From positions 1-40,051 of the forward strand of contig CALZYS010000009.1 of NCBI GenBank assembly GCA_945830345.1: a stretch of DNA of 40,051 bases, given 5' to 3'. Position 1 is the stretch's first letter; each line of letters opens with the position of its first letter. The stretch is from an uncultured Prevotella sp. (GTDB lineage Bacteria; Bacteroidota; Bacteroidia; Bacteroidales; Bacteroidaceae). The notes below the pieces were generated by a model. The model saw only the letters and a program-made list of their open reading frames with translations. It made no database searches and was not told where the DNA came from. The position numbers and the translations under genes are program-made. Positions 1 to 8,145 of this stretch are shown here, one piece after another.

Positions 1-637
1 TGCGCTCACCGCTGATAATCTTGATGCGCTCGGCATTGCGCGAGAGGGCATCGAAAGTCTCGTCCTCAATCATGAAATTGAGTTGGGTGGCGAAGCGCAC
101 ACAGCGCAACATACGAAGGGGATCGTCGGAGAAGGTGATGTCGGGGTCGAGCGGTGTGGCGATGATGCCGTCCTCGAGGTCGTAGAGTCCGTCGAAGGGG
201 TCAACAAGTTCTCCAAACCTATTCTTGTTCAGACAGATGGCCATGGCATTGATGGTGAAGTCGCGGCGGTTCTGGTCGTCTTCCAATGTGCCGTCCTCGA
301 CGATGGGTTTGCGTGAGTCGCGACTGTAGCTCTCCTTGCGGGCACCGACAAACTCTACTTCAGTGTCATAGAATTTCACCTGCGCCGTACCGAAGTTGCG
401 GAACACTGAGAGATGGGCTTTCCTGCCTAACATCTCCTTGAGTCGCTGGGCCAGCTGAATGCCGCTGCCCACCACCACTATGTCAATGTCATTGGATGGT
501 CGGTCAAGAAATATGTCGCGCACATAACCGCCCACGACATAACACTCCAAGGCAAGACTGTCTGCCGCCTCGGATATCATGTGAAAGATTTTCTTGTCAA
601 GAATTTGTGCTAATTCACTGTCTGTATATAACTTCAT
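1..637 (-). CDS. cca: CCA tRNA nucleotidyltransferase, 5' part (runs off window)
   Basis: This reads open from an ATG at 637 to the window edge, giving the first 212 residues. The class II nucleotidyltransferase signature is complete: GGYVRD near residue 38, the metal-binding DIDIVV near 51, and RRDFTINAMAI near 112, followed by the DPFDGLYDLEDG and DPLRMLRCVRFA segments of the tRNA-NT head and neck. The enzyme adds or repairs the 3' CCA end of tRNA in the cytoplasm, using CTP and ATP. Bacteroidetes members usually continue with an HD domain, which would lie beyond base 1. A TACCTTTG box on the minus strand at 677-670 is a likely -7 promoter element, about 32 bases before the start. It is divergent from the PAP2 gene. 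A poly(A) polymerase role cannot be excluded from the head domain alone. Confidence 0.93.
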   Translation of the reverse strand, partial: MKLYTDSELAQILDKKIFHMISEAADSLALECYVVGGYVRDIFLDRPSNDIDIVVVGSGIQLAQRLKEMLGRKAHLSVFRNFGTAQVKFYDTEVEFVGARKESYSRDSRKPIVEDGTLEDDQNRRDFTINAMAICLNKNRFGELVDPFDGLYDLEDGIIATPLDPDITFSDDPLRMLRCVRFATQLNFMIEDETFDALSRNAERIKIISGER

Positions 638-669
638 CTTGTAAAACCTATTTCTTAAAAAATCGGATG

Positions 670-677
670 CAAAGGTA
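670..677 (-). promoter_or_regulatory. Bacteroidetes -7 box for the CCA-adding enzyme
   Basis: TACCTTTG on the minus strand matches TAnnTTTG. No clear TTTG lies 19-20 bases upstream, so only the -7 half is supported. Confidence 0.45.
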
Positions 678-685
678 AGGAGAAA

Positions 686-707
686 TTAGGAATTAGGAAT
701 TAGGAAT
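686..707. repeat. Short tandem repeat AATTAGG
   Basis: About three copies of a 7-8 base AATTAGG-type unit lie in the divergent spacer between the CCA-enzyme gene and the PAP2 gene. A similar AAATTAGG occurs just after the PAP2 stop at about 2515. Function is unknown. Confidence 0.45.
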
Positions 708-774
708 GAGGGATGAAGTTGTTAAAAAAGCCTAAAAGAGAGACTCGTTTTTCTTTTTTTATTTATAAAAGGTG

Positions 775-782
775 TAAATTTG
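775..782 (+). promoter_or_regulatory. -7 box TAAATTTG for the envelope phosphatase operon
   Basis: TAAATTTG matches the Bacteroidetes -7 consensus and lies 35 bases before the ATG at 818. The position for the -33 element holds only T-rich sequence, so the promoter is plausible rather than strong. Confidence 0.5.
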
Positions 783-817
783 CATTTTGAAACATCACAA
801 TTAAATTAAATAATTCA

Positions 818-2515
818 ATGAAAACAGCATTAACGGTATTACTATTATTGGCTGCGAGTGTGACTGCAATGGCACATAACACCGCCAATGATAATGAAAA
901 TGAGAGGGAATGGAAATTAGAATCAGTGGAGATGGAGCCCAGGCTCACCGTCACTGAGAAAGAATCATTATCGTTTGGCCTTAACGACAACTTGAATGTC
1001 AATCCTGAAATCAACAGGATGGCCACTTCGAACAGCACAAACGTCAAACCCTACACGTTCTTCCAGGACCAGACGTATGTGGGCATTCCATTGTTCTTGG
1101 CGGGTGTGATTGCCAAGAGCGAGAAGCGAAGTTTCAGACAAAACACCGAAGACATGAGAAACACGCGCACCCGACTGCTCACGAATTTCCACAGTGAGAT
1201 AGACAACTACACACAGTTTGCACCCGCAGTGCTCGCCTTGGGACTGAATGTGGCGGGCGTGGAAGGCCGCAGCAATCTCGGACGCTTTGCAGTGTCGTCG
1301 GCATTGGCCTATGGTATCATGGCGGGCATAGTGAATCCCATCAAGTATGGGGCCAAGGAGATGCGCCCCGACGGCAGCACCCGCAACTCGTTTCCCTCGG
1401 GACACACCGCCACTGCATTCGTGAGTGCCACCATCCTGCACAAGGAATACGGACTGACACGCTCGCCATGGTATTCGATTGCGGGCTATGGTGTGGCCAC
1501 TGCCACGGGAGTGATGCGCGTGTTGAACAACCGCCACTGGGTGAGCGACGTGCTGTCGGGAGCCGGTATCGGTATATTCTCAACCGAGCTCGCATACGGT
1601 ATCTCGGACATCATCTTCAAGGGTAAAGGACTGAAGCGCGGCCCGCTCAGCACAGAGAGCAACGCCATCGAGAATCCCTCGTTCTTCAGCATATCAATGG
1701 GATTGGGATTCGGAACGAGAAACATGACGTTCAGCGGCGAGGATTTGGGCACTTATGAATATGTTGACGGCGAGAGTGAAGAAGGCACCCCCATCGACGT
1801 CAACCTGAAATTCGGCACTGCCACGGTGGTGGGCGCCGAGGGTGCTTACTTCTTCAACAAATACATCGGTGTGGGCGGTCGCCTGAGAATAAGGAGTACG
1901 CCTATCAAGGGTTGGAACTCATTTGCCTCATCAGAGAAAGACGAGATTGAGGAATTTGTGGGTTTGCTGAAAGAAAACGACCTGAGCAAATGGGTTGAAG
2001 GATTCGACATCAGCGTAGAAAACGACCATATCACTGAGTTTGCCGCCGACCTTGGAGTGTATTTCAACATACCCCTGTCAAACCGCTTTGCCCTTGGCAC
2101 AAAGGCACTTGTGGGCCGAAGCATCATCCAGGATCTAGACATCAACGCCCAAGCCAGGGGTAAGGCTCTTGATACAAGCAAGATTATGGAAAACGACCCG
2201 TTTGGGGATGATTATGACTGCGACTGGGACTACATGACCGTGAGCGGAAACAACACCATGAAGGTTGGCACCGGCATCTCGCTGACCTACGCCTACAAGT
2301 CGAACTTCTCGTTTAAGGTGTTCCTCGACTACGACTACACCAAGAAGAACTACACTATGGAATACAGTCCCAATGAATTCCTGAAGAAAGCCATCGTGGG
2401 AGGCGAAGATTTGCGTGACAGTGAAAACAAAAACCCCTTCGACGCACAATCAAGCACCATCAGCAAGAAGATGAACAACTTTGTGCTCGGCGGAGCGTTC
2501 TGCGTGAGCTTCTAA
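818..2515 (+). CDS. PAP2-superfamily phosphatase with C-terminal outer-membrane barrel
   Basis: A 565-residue envelope protein. Residues 1-19 form a signal peptide ending in Ala-Met-Ala. The PAP2 acid phosphatase core lies at about 85-270: K176-x6-R183-P184, then PSGH at 193-196, then R234-x5-H240-x3-D244. The three catalytic motifs are therefore complete, although the usual Ser before R234 is Met. Such enzymes remove phosphate from lipid phosphates such as undecaprenyl diphosphate, phosphatidate or lipid A. From about residue 290 the sequence changes to alternating, aromatic-rich strands and ends in Phe, as in an outer-membrane beta-barrel. The fusion suggests a phosphatase tethered at or in the outer membrane. 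It is the first gene of a run with another barrel and two lipoproteins. Substrate and exact topology are inferred, not shown. Confidence 0.85.
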   Translation: MKTALTVLLLLAASVTAMAHNTANDNENEREWKLESVEMEPRLTVTEKESLSFGLNDNLNVNPEINRMATSNSTNVKPYTFFQDQTYVGIPLFLAGVIAKSEKRSFRQNTEDMRNTRTRLLTNFHSEIDNYTQFAPAVLALGLNVAGVEGRSNLGRFAVSSALAYGIMAGIVNPIKYGAKEMRPDGSTRNSFPSGHTATAFVSATILHKEYGLTRSPWYSIAGYGVATATGVMRVLNNRHWVSDVLSGAGIGIFSTELAYGISDIIFKGKGLKRGPLSTESNAIENPSFFSISMGLGFGTRNMTFSGEDLGTYEYVDGESEEGTPIDVNLKFGTATVVGAEGAYFFNKYIGVGGRLRIRSTPIKGWNSFASSEKDEIEEFVGLLKENDLSKWVEGFDISVENDHITEFAADLGVYFNIPLSNRFALGTKALVGRSIIQDLDINAQARGKALDTSKIMENDPFGDDYDCDWDYMTVSGNNTMKVGTGISLTYAYKSNFSFKVFLDYDYTKKNYTMEYSPNEFLKKAIVGGEDLRDSENKNPFDAQSSTISKKMNNFVLGGAFCVSF

Positions 2516-2545
2516 GAAATTAGGAAACGATGTCAGACGAAAGTA

Positions 2546-3265
2546 ATGATGAAAGCAAAGGAAAAATTACTAATATCACTGTTGATGCTTTGTGTGGCGG
2601 CTAATGCCGCCGCACAAACCTTCCGTGGAGAAACGAAATTCGACGGCACGCACCATAACGAGGCAAGCGCCTACGTGCAGGCCGGCGACAATATCATCAC
2701 CGGATTCTTCGCCGCCTTCAATGCCCACTACAAGCATCATTTTGACAAGAGATGGTCGGTGGAAGGTGCCGCCGGTTATCAGACCGGCAAGCGCCAGGTG
2801 AGCTTGTATGCTAAGGGGGCGTATCACTTCTCATGGGGATACTCCGACTTCTACATCTCGCCGAAGCTCATGTACAACAAGTACTGCGAATACAGGACAA
2901 AGGAATATGCAGCCAACTTGTCGGCCACATGGGAGACACCGTATTTCGACCTCACAGTGGGAGAGTCGCTCATCACTTACAGTCTGTTAGGCAGTTCATA
3001 CACCGAACCTCTCACACTGACTTTCGGCACTGGCGTGAACATACGCCCAAGATGGAACTCATGGAACATCGGACTCTTTTTCCGCAACTACGATGAGTTC
3101 TACTATGAAAACTGGAACATCAACTGGGGCGTGCGCTTTTATGCGGGATTAAAGAATAGCTACAACCTGTTTGGCGAACTCAACATCCGCCCCGCGGGAA
3201 GTATGAGCCAGTTGGCATCCAAATATGAATCCACATTAAGAATAGGAGTGAGAAAAAGATGGTAA
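2546..3265 (+). CDS. Outer-membrane beta-barrel protein, unknown function
   Basis: 239 residues with a signal peptide that ends after Ala-Asn-Ala-Ala-Ala-Gln (about residue 24). The mature part is rich in Tyr, Trp and Gly with alternating polar and non-polar residues and ends in an Arg-Lys-Arg-Trp strand, all typical of a small outer-membrane barrel. No family is recognised with certainty. It starts 30 bases after the PAP2-barrel gene and its end overlaps the next gene by 7 bases, so it is co-transcribed and perhaps translationally coupled. Its partner genes suggest a role in envelope upkeep. ATG codons occur at 2546 and 2549; the first is chosen arbitrarily. Confidence 0.75.
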   Translation: MMKAKEKLLISLLMLCVAANAAAQTFRGETKFDGTHHNEASAYVQAGDNIITGFFAAFNAHYKHHFDKRWSVEGAAGYQTGKRQVSLYAKGAYHFSWGYSDFYISPKLMYNKYCEYRTKEYAANLSATWETPYFDLTVGESLITYSLLGSSYTEPLTLTFGTGVNIRPRWNSWNIGLFFRNYDEFYYENWNINWGVRFYAGLKNSYNLFGELNIRPAGSMSQLASKYESTLRIGVRKRW

Positions 3266-4266
3266 AGACTTTTACTAAGACTATATTGGCGGTGTGTGCC
3301 ACGGCGTTTATCACAGGCGGCATGAGCAGCTGCGACAAAGTGAGCGCCACGGGAATACTCATTGGAGGCACTGGTGTAGACGACCGCGTGGAGATGTCAT
3401 ACAAATATGTTCAGGAAGGACTGATACCTATGGTAGAGGGTGACGTCACAGGCGACGACTCATACTCGTTTATCATAGGATCCGACAGCCATATTGCCGA
3501 CGACACTGGCCGACTGGCAGAAATGTTCAGTATAGGACTGAAGCACGACGACCTGCTATATGCCCATCTCGGCGATCTCGCCGACACCAAGGCCGACTAT
3601 TACATCAACACCAAGAAATGCGTGGACGAGGCAAAGATGAACTACGTAATGAAGTACTTTGTACAAAGCGAATATGACGAGGACTACTGGCTCGACAAGG
3701 AAACCCAGGCGGACTCAATGAAATACGACGACATCGTGTTCCCGTTCTTCCCCGTGGTGGGCAACCACGATATCACCCACAACGGATGGGCACTGTTCTC
3801 CACCATATTCAAGTCGTCGTTCTATGACTTCGACGTGAAGGTGGCAGACGACGGTACAGTGGATCACTTCATCTTCCTCGACTCTGCCAACGGCACCTTC
3901 GGACGAAAGCAGATTGACCTGATAGAAAACGGTGCGGTGGACCCTGACAAGAAGACACGACACGTGTTTGTGTTCACCCACACCAACTTCTTCCGCCCGA
4001 GCTACACCCAGTTCTCATCAACATTCCCGCGAGAGGAAATGTACTACATGATGAACAAGTTCAACGAGTGGAACTGCACATTCGTGTTCATGGGACATGT
4101 GCACAAATGGGACGACAGGGTGTTCGGAGGAGTGCATTATCTCACACTCGACTCGATGGGCGAGCGCAACAGTCCCGACCCGGGCAACTATCTCGTGAGA
4201 GTGACATGCCACAAGGACGGCAAGGTGGAATACGAGCAGGTGAGGATGAACTACGTCAAGAAATAA
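3259..4266 (+). CDS. Calcineurin-like metallophosphatase lipoprotein
   Basis: A 335-residue lipoprotein. The signal peptide ends in the lipobox Met-Ser-Ser-Cys25. Metallophosphatase motifs appear in order: D76-S-H78, GDLAD with D106, GNHD at 168-171, a His-Thr block near 245 (FTHTNFFRP) and GHVH near 285. These are the ligands of a two-metal phosphoesterase, so the protein should hydrolyse a phosphate ester in the periplasm or at the cell surface. It overlaps the upstream barrel gene by 7 bases and is followed at 16 bases by another lipoprotein. Having a PAP2 phosphatase in the same run points to stepwise removal of phosphate from an envelope or extracellular molecule; this is inference. Confidence 0.87.
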   Translation: MVKTFTKTILAVCATAFITGGMSSCDKVSATGILIGGTGVDDRVEMSYKYVQEGLIPMVEGDVTGDDSYSFIIGSDSHIADDTGRLAEMFSIGLKHDDLLYAHLGDLADTKADYYINTKKCVDEAKMNYVMKYFVQSEYDEDYWLDKETQADSMKYDDIVFPFFPVVGNHDITHNGWALFSTIFKSSFYDFDVKVADDGTVDHFIFLDSANGTFGRKQIDLIENGAVDPDKKTRHVFVFTHTNFFRPSYTQFSSTFPREEMYYMMNKFNEWNCTFVFMGHVHKWDDRVFGGVHYLTLDSMGERNSPDPGNYLVRVTCHKDGKVEYEQVRMNYVKK

Positions 4267-4282
4267 CAAAGATATATATATT

Positions 4283-4744
4283 ATGAAGAATACTTTGATT
4301 TTGACCATCGGCATGGCGGCTACCATGGCATTGTCGTCATGCAGCGGAAACGACGCGCAGAAAGCCGCCGAGGACATGCTCGAACAGGCTGAGAAATACT
4401 TTAGCGAAGGCAGATACGACCGAGCAAAAATAGCAATCGACTCGCTGCGCAAGGTATATCCCGGAGCCGTGGAGACGAGAAAAAAAGCCCTGACACTATT
4501 CCAGAGCATATCCCTAAAGGAGGCTCAGGAAGACCTCGCCATCACCGACAGCATACTGCAGAGAGTGACCCTCGACTACAAGTATATCAAGGACAAGGTG
4601 GAAAAGGACAAGGCCGAACTAAGAGCCACGCCCGAGGAACTCGAAATGCTCACACGCACCAAGATGAAACTCGACTCGCTGAAGGTGAGATTCGACATGC
4701 AATGTGCAAAAATCAAATATATTCATAAAAAACAAAAAGAATAG
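4283..4744 (+). CDS. Small coiled-coil lipoprotein
   Basis: A 153-residue protein with a signal peptide and lipobox Leu-Ser-Ser-Cys20. Residues 25-60 resemble a TPR-like helical pair (A-E-K-Y-F-S-E-G-R-Y-D-R-A). From about 75 to 150 it is a highly charged helix with heptad spacing, so a coiled coil is likely. It should sit on the inner face of the outer membrane or on the surface. It ends the run that starts at 818; a separate promoter follows. Conserved in type but not assignable to a function from sequence. Confidence 0.78.
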   Translation: MKNTLILTIGMAATMALSSCSGNDAQKAAEDMLEQAEKYFSEGRYDRAKIAIDSLRKVYPGAVETRKKALTLFQSISLKEAQEDLAITDSILQRVTLDYKYIKDKVEKDKAELRATPEELEMLTRTKMKLDSLKVRFDMQCAKIKYIHKKQKE

Positions 4745-4753
4745 CCCTCTATC

Positions 4754-4785
4754 CTTGGTCGTTTGAATTAAAATATGTAACTTTG
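4754..4785 (+). promoter_or_regulatory. Promoter of the DUF1599 gene (CTTG-N20-TAACTTTG)
   Basis: CTTG at 4754-4757 (one mismatch to TTTG), then 20 bases, then a perfect -7 box TAACTTTG at 4778-4785. The ATG at 4795 is only 9 bases past the box, so the leader would be a few bases long. A TTG codon in the same frame at 4783 lies inside the -7 box and cannot be the start from this promoter. Confidence 0.7.
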
Positions 4786-4794
4786 CACCCGAAT

Positions 4795-5328
4795 ATGGAT
4801 ACTAACAAGGAATTTGAAGCCATTATGGCAGAATGTCGCGAACTGTTTGCCAAGAAACTGCACGACTATGGTGCGTCGTGGCGCATCTTGCGCCCATCGT
4901 CGCTCACCGACCAGCTTTTTATCAAGGCCAAGCGAATAAGAAGTCTGGAGATAAAGAAGGAGTCGCTTGTGGGCGAAGGCATACGACCGGAATTCGTGGC
5001 ACTCATCAACTACGGCATCGTAGGACTGATACAGACTGAGAAGGGATTTGCCGACACGGTGGACATCAGCGTCGAGGAGGCTCTGAGCCTCTACGACAGA
5101 TATGCCAAAGAGGCTCTCGAACTGATGAAGCGCAAGAATCACGACTACGACGAGGCGTGGCGATCGATGAGGGTGAGCAGTTACACTGACTTCATCCTCA
5201 CCAAACTGCAGCGCATCAAGGAGATTGAGGACCTCGGCGGAGCCACACTCGTGAGCGAGGGCGTGGAGGGCAACTATATGGACATAATCAACTATGCGGT
5301 TTTCGGCGCTATCAAACTGGGGTATTAA
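4795..5328 (+). CDS. DUF1599 (nucleotide modification associated domain 1) protein
   Basis: 177 residues from the ATG at 4795. The protein is an internal duplication: a motif of the form K-x-H-D-Y-x-x-x-W-R-x-x-R-x-S-S-x-T-D appears near residue 21 and again near 107, each followed by a helix with K-x-x-R-I and later an I-N-Y segment. This matches DUF1599, a family also named nucleotide modification associated domain 1, whose biochemical role is unsettled. The gene overlaps the following membrane-protein ORF by 35 bases. The same order before the DoxX-like protein and tpiA is known in Bacteroides, so this is conserved chromosome, not an acquired element. Confidence 0.85.
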   Translation: MDTNKEFEAIMAECRELFAKKLHDYGASWRILRPSSLTDQLFIKAKRIRSLEIKKESLVGEGIRPEFVALINYGIVGLIQTEKGFADTVDISVEEALSLYDRYAKEALELMKRKNHDYDEAWRSMRVSSYTDFILTKLQRIKEIEDLGGATLVSEGVEGNYMDIINYAVFGAIKLGY

Positions 5329-7372
5329 CCTCTGCCGCTTGGCTGTGGCGCTGACGTTTATCCTCTCGGGATTCGTCAAGGCGGTTGACCCCATAGGTAC
5401 GCAAATCAAGATAGAGGACTATCTCGCGGCGTGGAATATGGGCAATTACCTGCCCGAATATATCACACTGTTGGCATCGGTGGCACTGTCAGCCACCGAG
5501 TTCACATTGGGCATACTGCTCTTGTTTGCCATTAGGCGAAGGTTAGTGACCAAGTTGATAATGACATTTATGGCGGTGATGACGCCGCTCACCCTCTGGC
5601 TCGCCATCAGCAATCCAGTGAGCGACTGCGGATGCTTCGGCGATGCCATAGTGCTAAGTAACTGGCAGACGTTCTCGAAGAACGTGGCAGTAACAGCAGC
5701 CACGGCGGTGGTGATGCTGAAAGCTCTGAAGATGCCGCGATTAGTGAGTCCTGGCACACAGTGGCTGGTAATCAACTACAGCATTCTGTTTGCCCTCGTC
5801 CTGTCGGGCTATAGCCTATACATCCTGCCGCCGTTCGACTTCCGCCCCTACTATGTGGGAGCCGACCTTCGCAAGGGCATGGAGATACCCGAGGGAGCGG
5901 AACAACCGAAGTTTGAGACCACCTTCATCCTGGAGAAAGACGGACAGAGACGCGAGTTCTCACTCGACAACTACCCCGACTCCACATGGACATTCATCGA
6001 CAGTCGCACGATACAAGTGTCGAAGGGATATGTGCCGCCGATACACGACTTCTCAATCACGAGATGCGACAACGGCGACGACATCACCGACGAGGTGATC
6101 GACAGCAAGGGATACACCATGCTACTCATCGCCCCCTATCTCGAAAAGTCGGACAACATGCAGTTTAACGACATCAACCGCATCTACAACTACGCGCGTG
6201 ACAACAATGTGGCGTTCTACTGCCTCACATCGAGCGGCGACAAGGAGATTGAACGATGGAGAGACATGACGGGAGCCGAATATCCGTTCTGCCTAACCGA
6301 TGCCACTACGCTGCGCACAGTGATAAGGAGCAGTCCGGGATTGGTGGTCATACACAATGGGCGCATCATAGGCAAGTGGAGCCACAATGCACTGCCCGAC
6401 GACAGCATGACATCGAAGCCAATAAGCCATTCGCAGATTGGCCAAATGCCCGATAACTTAGTGTCGGGGCGCATTGCATGGATATTGTCGTGGTTTGTCA
6501 TCCCACTATTCCTGCTCACACTTGCCGACAGGCTTTGGGCATGGACATCATGGGTGAGACGAAAAGAAAAATCAAGTATTATATATAAACTTTTAAAAAA
6601 GAAAAGAAAAATGAGAAAGAAAATTGTAGCAGGTAACTGGAAGATGAACATGAACCTGCAGGATGGTATTGCTCTTGCAAAGGAGCTCAACGAGACATTG
6701 ACGGCTGAAAAGCCCAACTGCGGTGTAGTGATCTGCACTCCGTTCATTCACCTGGCAAGCATTGCCCAGTTCCTCAATCAGGACATCATCGGTCTTGGTG
6801 CCGAGAACTGCGCCGACAAGGAGAAGGGCGCATTCACAGGTGAGGTTTCTGCCGAAATGGTAAAGAGCACAGGTGCACAGTATGTAATCCTCGGTCACTC
6901 TGAGCGCCGTGAGTATTACAACGAGACTCCCGAGATTCTCAAGGAGAAGGTACTGCTGGCTCTGAAGAACGGATTGAAGGTTATCTTCTGCATCGGCGAG
7001 AGCTTGGCAGAGCGCGAGGCCAACAAGCAGAACGAGGTGTGCAAGGCTGAACTCGAGGGCAGCGTATTCAACCTCTCGGCTGAGGAGTTCAAGAATATCG
7101 TAATCGCATACGAGCCAATTTGGGCAATCGGAACAGGCAAGACCGCCACTGCCGAGCAGGCAGAGGAGATTCACGCCTACATCCGCAGCTGCGTGGCTGA
7201 GAAGTATGGCGAGGCTGTTGCCGACGAGACTTCTATCCTCTATGGCGGTAGCTGCAAGGCAAGCAACGCCCCCGAACTGTTTGCAAAGCCCAACATCGAC
7301 GGTGGACTCATTGGCGGTGCCTCACTCAAGGCTGCCGACTTCAAGGGCATCATCGACGCTTGGAAGAAGTAA
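5294..7372 (+). CDS. MauE/DoxX membrane protein running in frame into triosephosphate isomerase
   Basis: One uninterrupted 692-codon frame. Residues 1-180 are a MauE/DoxX-type membrane domain with about five membrane spans and the conserved D-C112-G-C114-F-G-D motif. Residues 200-390 form a periplasmic region whose later part (about 265-385) resembles a thioredoxin-like fold without a CxxC pair. A further span lies at about 393-415, then a very basic tail, then Met440 begins a complete triosephosphate isomerase. Elsewhere in Bacteroidales these are two adjacent genes. There is no stop between them, but a TGA at 6612-6614, overlapping the tpiA ATG, lies one base out of frame just after an A-rich run. 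The fusion may therefore be recent, slippage-dependent or a sequencing error. The start at 5294 overlaps the DUF1599 gene by 35 bases and gives a good first membrane span. Confidence 0.8.
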   Translation: MRFSALSNWGINLCRLAVALTFILSGFVKAVDPIGTQIKIEDYLAAWNMGNYLPEYITLLASVALSATEFTLGILLLFAIRRRLVTKLIMTFMAVMTPLTLWLAISNPVSDCGCFGDAIVLSNWQTFSKNVAVTAATAVVMLKALKMPRLVSPGTQWLVINYSILFALVLSGYSLYILPPFDFRPYYVGADLRKGMEIPEGAEQPKFETTFILEKDGQRREFSLDNYPDSTWTFIDSRTIQVSKGYVPPIHDFSITRCDNGDDITDEVIDSKGYTMLLIAPYLEKSDNMQFNDINRIYNYARDNNVAFYCLTSSGDKEIERWRDMTGAEYPFCLTDATTLRTVIRSSPGLVVIHNGRIIGKWSHNALPDDSMTSKPISHSQIGQMPDNLVSGRIAWILSWFVIPLFLLTLADRLWAWTSWVRRKEKSSIIYKLLKKKRKMRKKIVAGNWKMNMNLQDGIALAKELNETLTAEKPNCGVVICTPFIHLASIAQFLNQDIIGLGAENCADKEKGAFTGEVSAEMVKSTGAQYVILGHSERREYYNETPEILKEKVLLALKNGLKVIFCIGESLAEREANKQNEVCKAELEGSVFNLSAEEFKNIVIAYEPIWAIGTGKTATAEQAEEIHAYIRSCVAEKYGEAVADETSILYGGSCKASNAPELFAKPNIDGGLIGGASLKAADFKGIIDAWKK
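6611..7372 (+). CDS. tpiA: Triosephosphate isomerase (internal start within the fused frame)
   Basis: 253 residues from ATG 6611, the normal length for the family. Catalytic residues are in place: K11 in GNWKMN, H96 in ILGHSERR, E168 in [12 protein letters not shown], and the phosphate-binding YGGSCK and GGLIGGASL segments near the end. It interconverts dihydroxyacetone phosphate and glyceraldehyde 3-phosphate in glycolysis in the cytosol. The AT-rich, purine-rich stretch before the ATG is like other Bacteroidetes translation starts, so a separate soluble enzyme is expected even though the upstream frame continues into it. The soluble form is more likely to be the working enzyme than the membrane-anchored fusion. 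Confidence 0.93.
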   Translation: MRKKIVAGNWKMNMNLQDGIALAKELNETLTAEKPNCGVVICTPFIHLASIAQFLNQDIIGLGAENCADKEKGAFTGEVSAEMVKSTGAQYVILGHSERREYYNETPEILKEKVLLALKNGLKVIFCIGESLAEREANKQNEVCKAELEGSVFNLSAEEFKNIVIAYEPIWAIGTGKTATAEQAEEIHAYIRSCVAEKYGEAVADETSILYGGSCKASNAPELFAKPNIDGGLIGGASLKAADFKGIIDAWKK

Positions 7373-7380
7373 TTGATATT

Positions 7381-7430
7381 TTAAGGAGTTAAAGGGAGAT
7401 AAAGGGAGTTAAAGGGAGATAAAGGGAGAT
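7381..7430 (+). repeat. 10-bp tandem repeat AAAGGGAGWT, about five units
   Basis: Four exact-length units at 7391-7430 (AAAGGGAGAT or AAAGGGAGTT), preceded by a diverged unit TTAAGGAGTT. An inverted set of the same 10-bp period lies at 7513-7540 (CTCCTTTTAA, CTCCTTCTAA, CTCCCCTTC). The two arrays can pair into a long stem in the tpiA to SPOR-gene spacer, as a terminator or mRNA-end structure. The rest of the 183-base spacer holds no gene. Confidence 0.7.
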
Positions 7431-7512
7431 AAAAGACGTATGTTAAAGCATGGATTTTTACTATTGTCCTTTATCTTCCTGAGCGACCACAGGGAGCGAT
7501 AATTTCCTATAC

Positions 7513-7540
7513 CTCCTTTTAACTCCTTCTAACTCCCCTT
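7513..7540 (-). repeat. Inverted partner array of the 10-bp repeat
   Basis: Three units of CTCCTTYTAA type, the reverse complement of the GGAGTTAAA family, 15 bases before the SPOR-protein ATG. Potential stem with 7381-7430; it might also act in the leader of the next gene. Confidence 0.6.
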
Positions 7541-7555
7541 CAAAAAAAACAACAG

Positions 7556-8143
7556 ATGAAAAGAATTGCCGTTATTGCCATTTTGACTGCCGGGTGCCTC
7601 AGCGGAGCCCAGGCACAGTCTTTCCTCGACAGACTCAAAAAGCCTACCAAGGACAAGGCTGTAGTGACTGTGACCCAGGATGCGGCAATCGACAAACTCG
7701 TGAATGGCGACATTAATGCCAACACCACTGTCGCAACCAAGAAAGAGCCTACAACAACAAAGAAAGAGCCTACCGCAACAAAGAAAGAACCGGCATCAGC
7801 TGCCGCAACGACTACATCACCTGCTTCCTCCTCGACTCACGAAGAACCGGACATGAGCAAGAAGGTGATGAAGAACAGCTATAAGGTGACGGGATACAGG
7901 GTGCAGGCCTTCACCGGCGGCAACACCCGCAGCGACCGCAAGGCGGCGGAGAACGTTGGCAACGCCATCAAGCGCCGCTTTCCCGAACAGCCCATCTACG
8001 TGCATTTCTACTCACCAAGATGGATATGCCGTGTAGGCAACTTCCGCACTTATGAGGAGGCTCATGCCATGCTGTTGGAAATCAGGGAGATGGGATACAA
8101 GCAGGCTTCGATAGTGAAAGGCAAAATCAGCGTACAATACTAA
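7556..8143 (+). CDS. SPOR-domain protein
   Basis: 195 residues with a signal peptide cleaved after Ala-Gln-Ala (about residue 20). Residues 60-85 contain three tandem KKEPT-type heptads, followed by a Ser/Thr/Ala-rich linker. The C-terminal part, about 113-190, has the SPOR pattern: Y-R-V-Q-A-F-T-G-G, a helix, then [14 protein letters not shown] and a final strand with A-S-I-V. SPOR domains bind denuded septal peptidoglycan, so a periplasmic cell-envelope or division-related role is likely. It lies between tpiA and folE, an order also known in Bacteroides. folE starts 2 bases after its stop, so the two are probably translated together. Confidence 0.88.
   Translation: MKRIAVIAILTAGCLSGAQAQSFLDRLKKPTKDKAVVTVTQDAAIDKLVNGDINANTTVATKKEPTTTKKEPTATKKEPASAAATTTSPASSSTHEEPDMSKKVMKNSYKVTGYRVQAFTGGNTRSDRKAAENVGNAIKRRFPEQPIYVHFYSPRWICRVGNFRTYEEAHAMLLEIREMGYKQASIVKGKISVQY
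7736..7798 (+). repeat. 21-bp in-gene repeat encoding KKEPTTT-like heptads
   Basis: Three consecutive 21-bp units encode [14 protein letters not shown] and KKEPASA in the linker of the SPOR protein. Unit number may vary between strains. Confidence 0.7.
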
Positions 8144-8145
8144 TA

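Noticed and set aside
968..1537. 189-codon frame antisense to the PAP2 gene
   Set aside because: It covers the PAP2 catalytic motifs on the opposite strand and has no family features.
4783..4794. Upstream TTG start for the DUF1599 protein
   Set aside because: The TTG lies inside the -7 promoter box; ATG 4795 is the first start that could be on the transcript.
7381..7430. Short repeats considered as a CRISPR array
   Set aside because: Units of 10 bases follow each other without spacers; no cas genes in the window.
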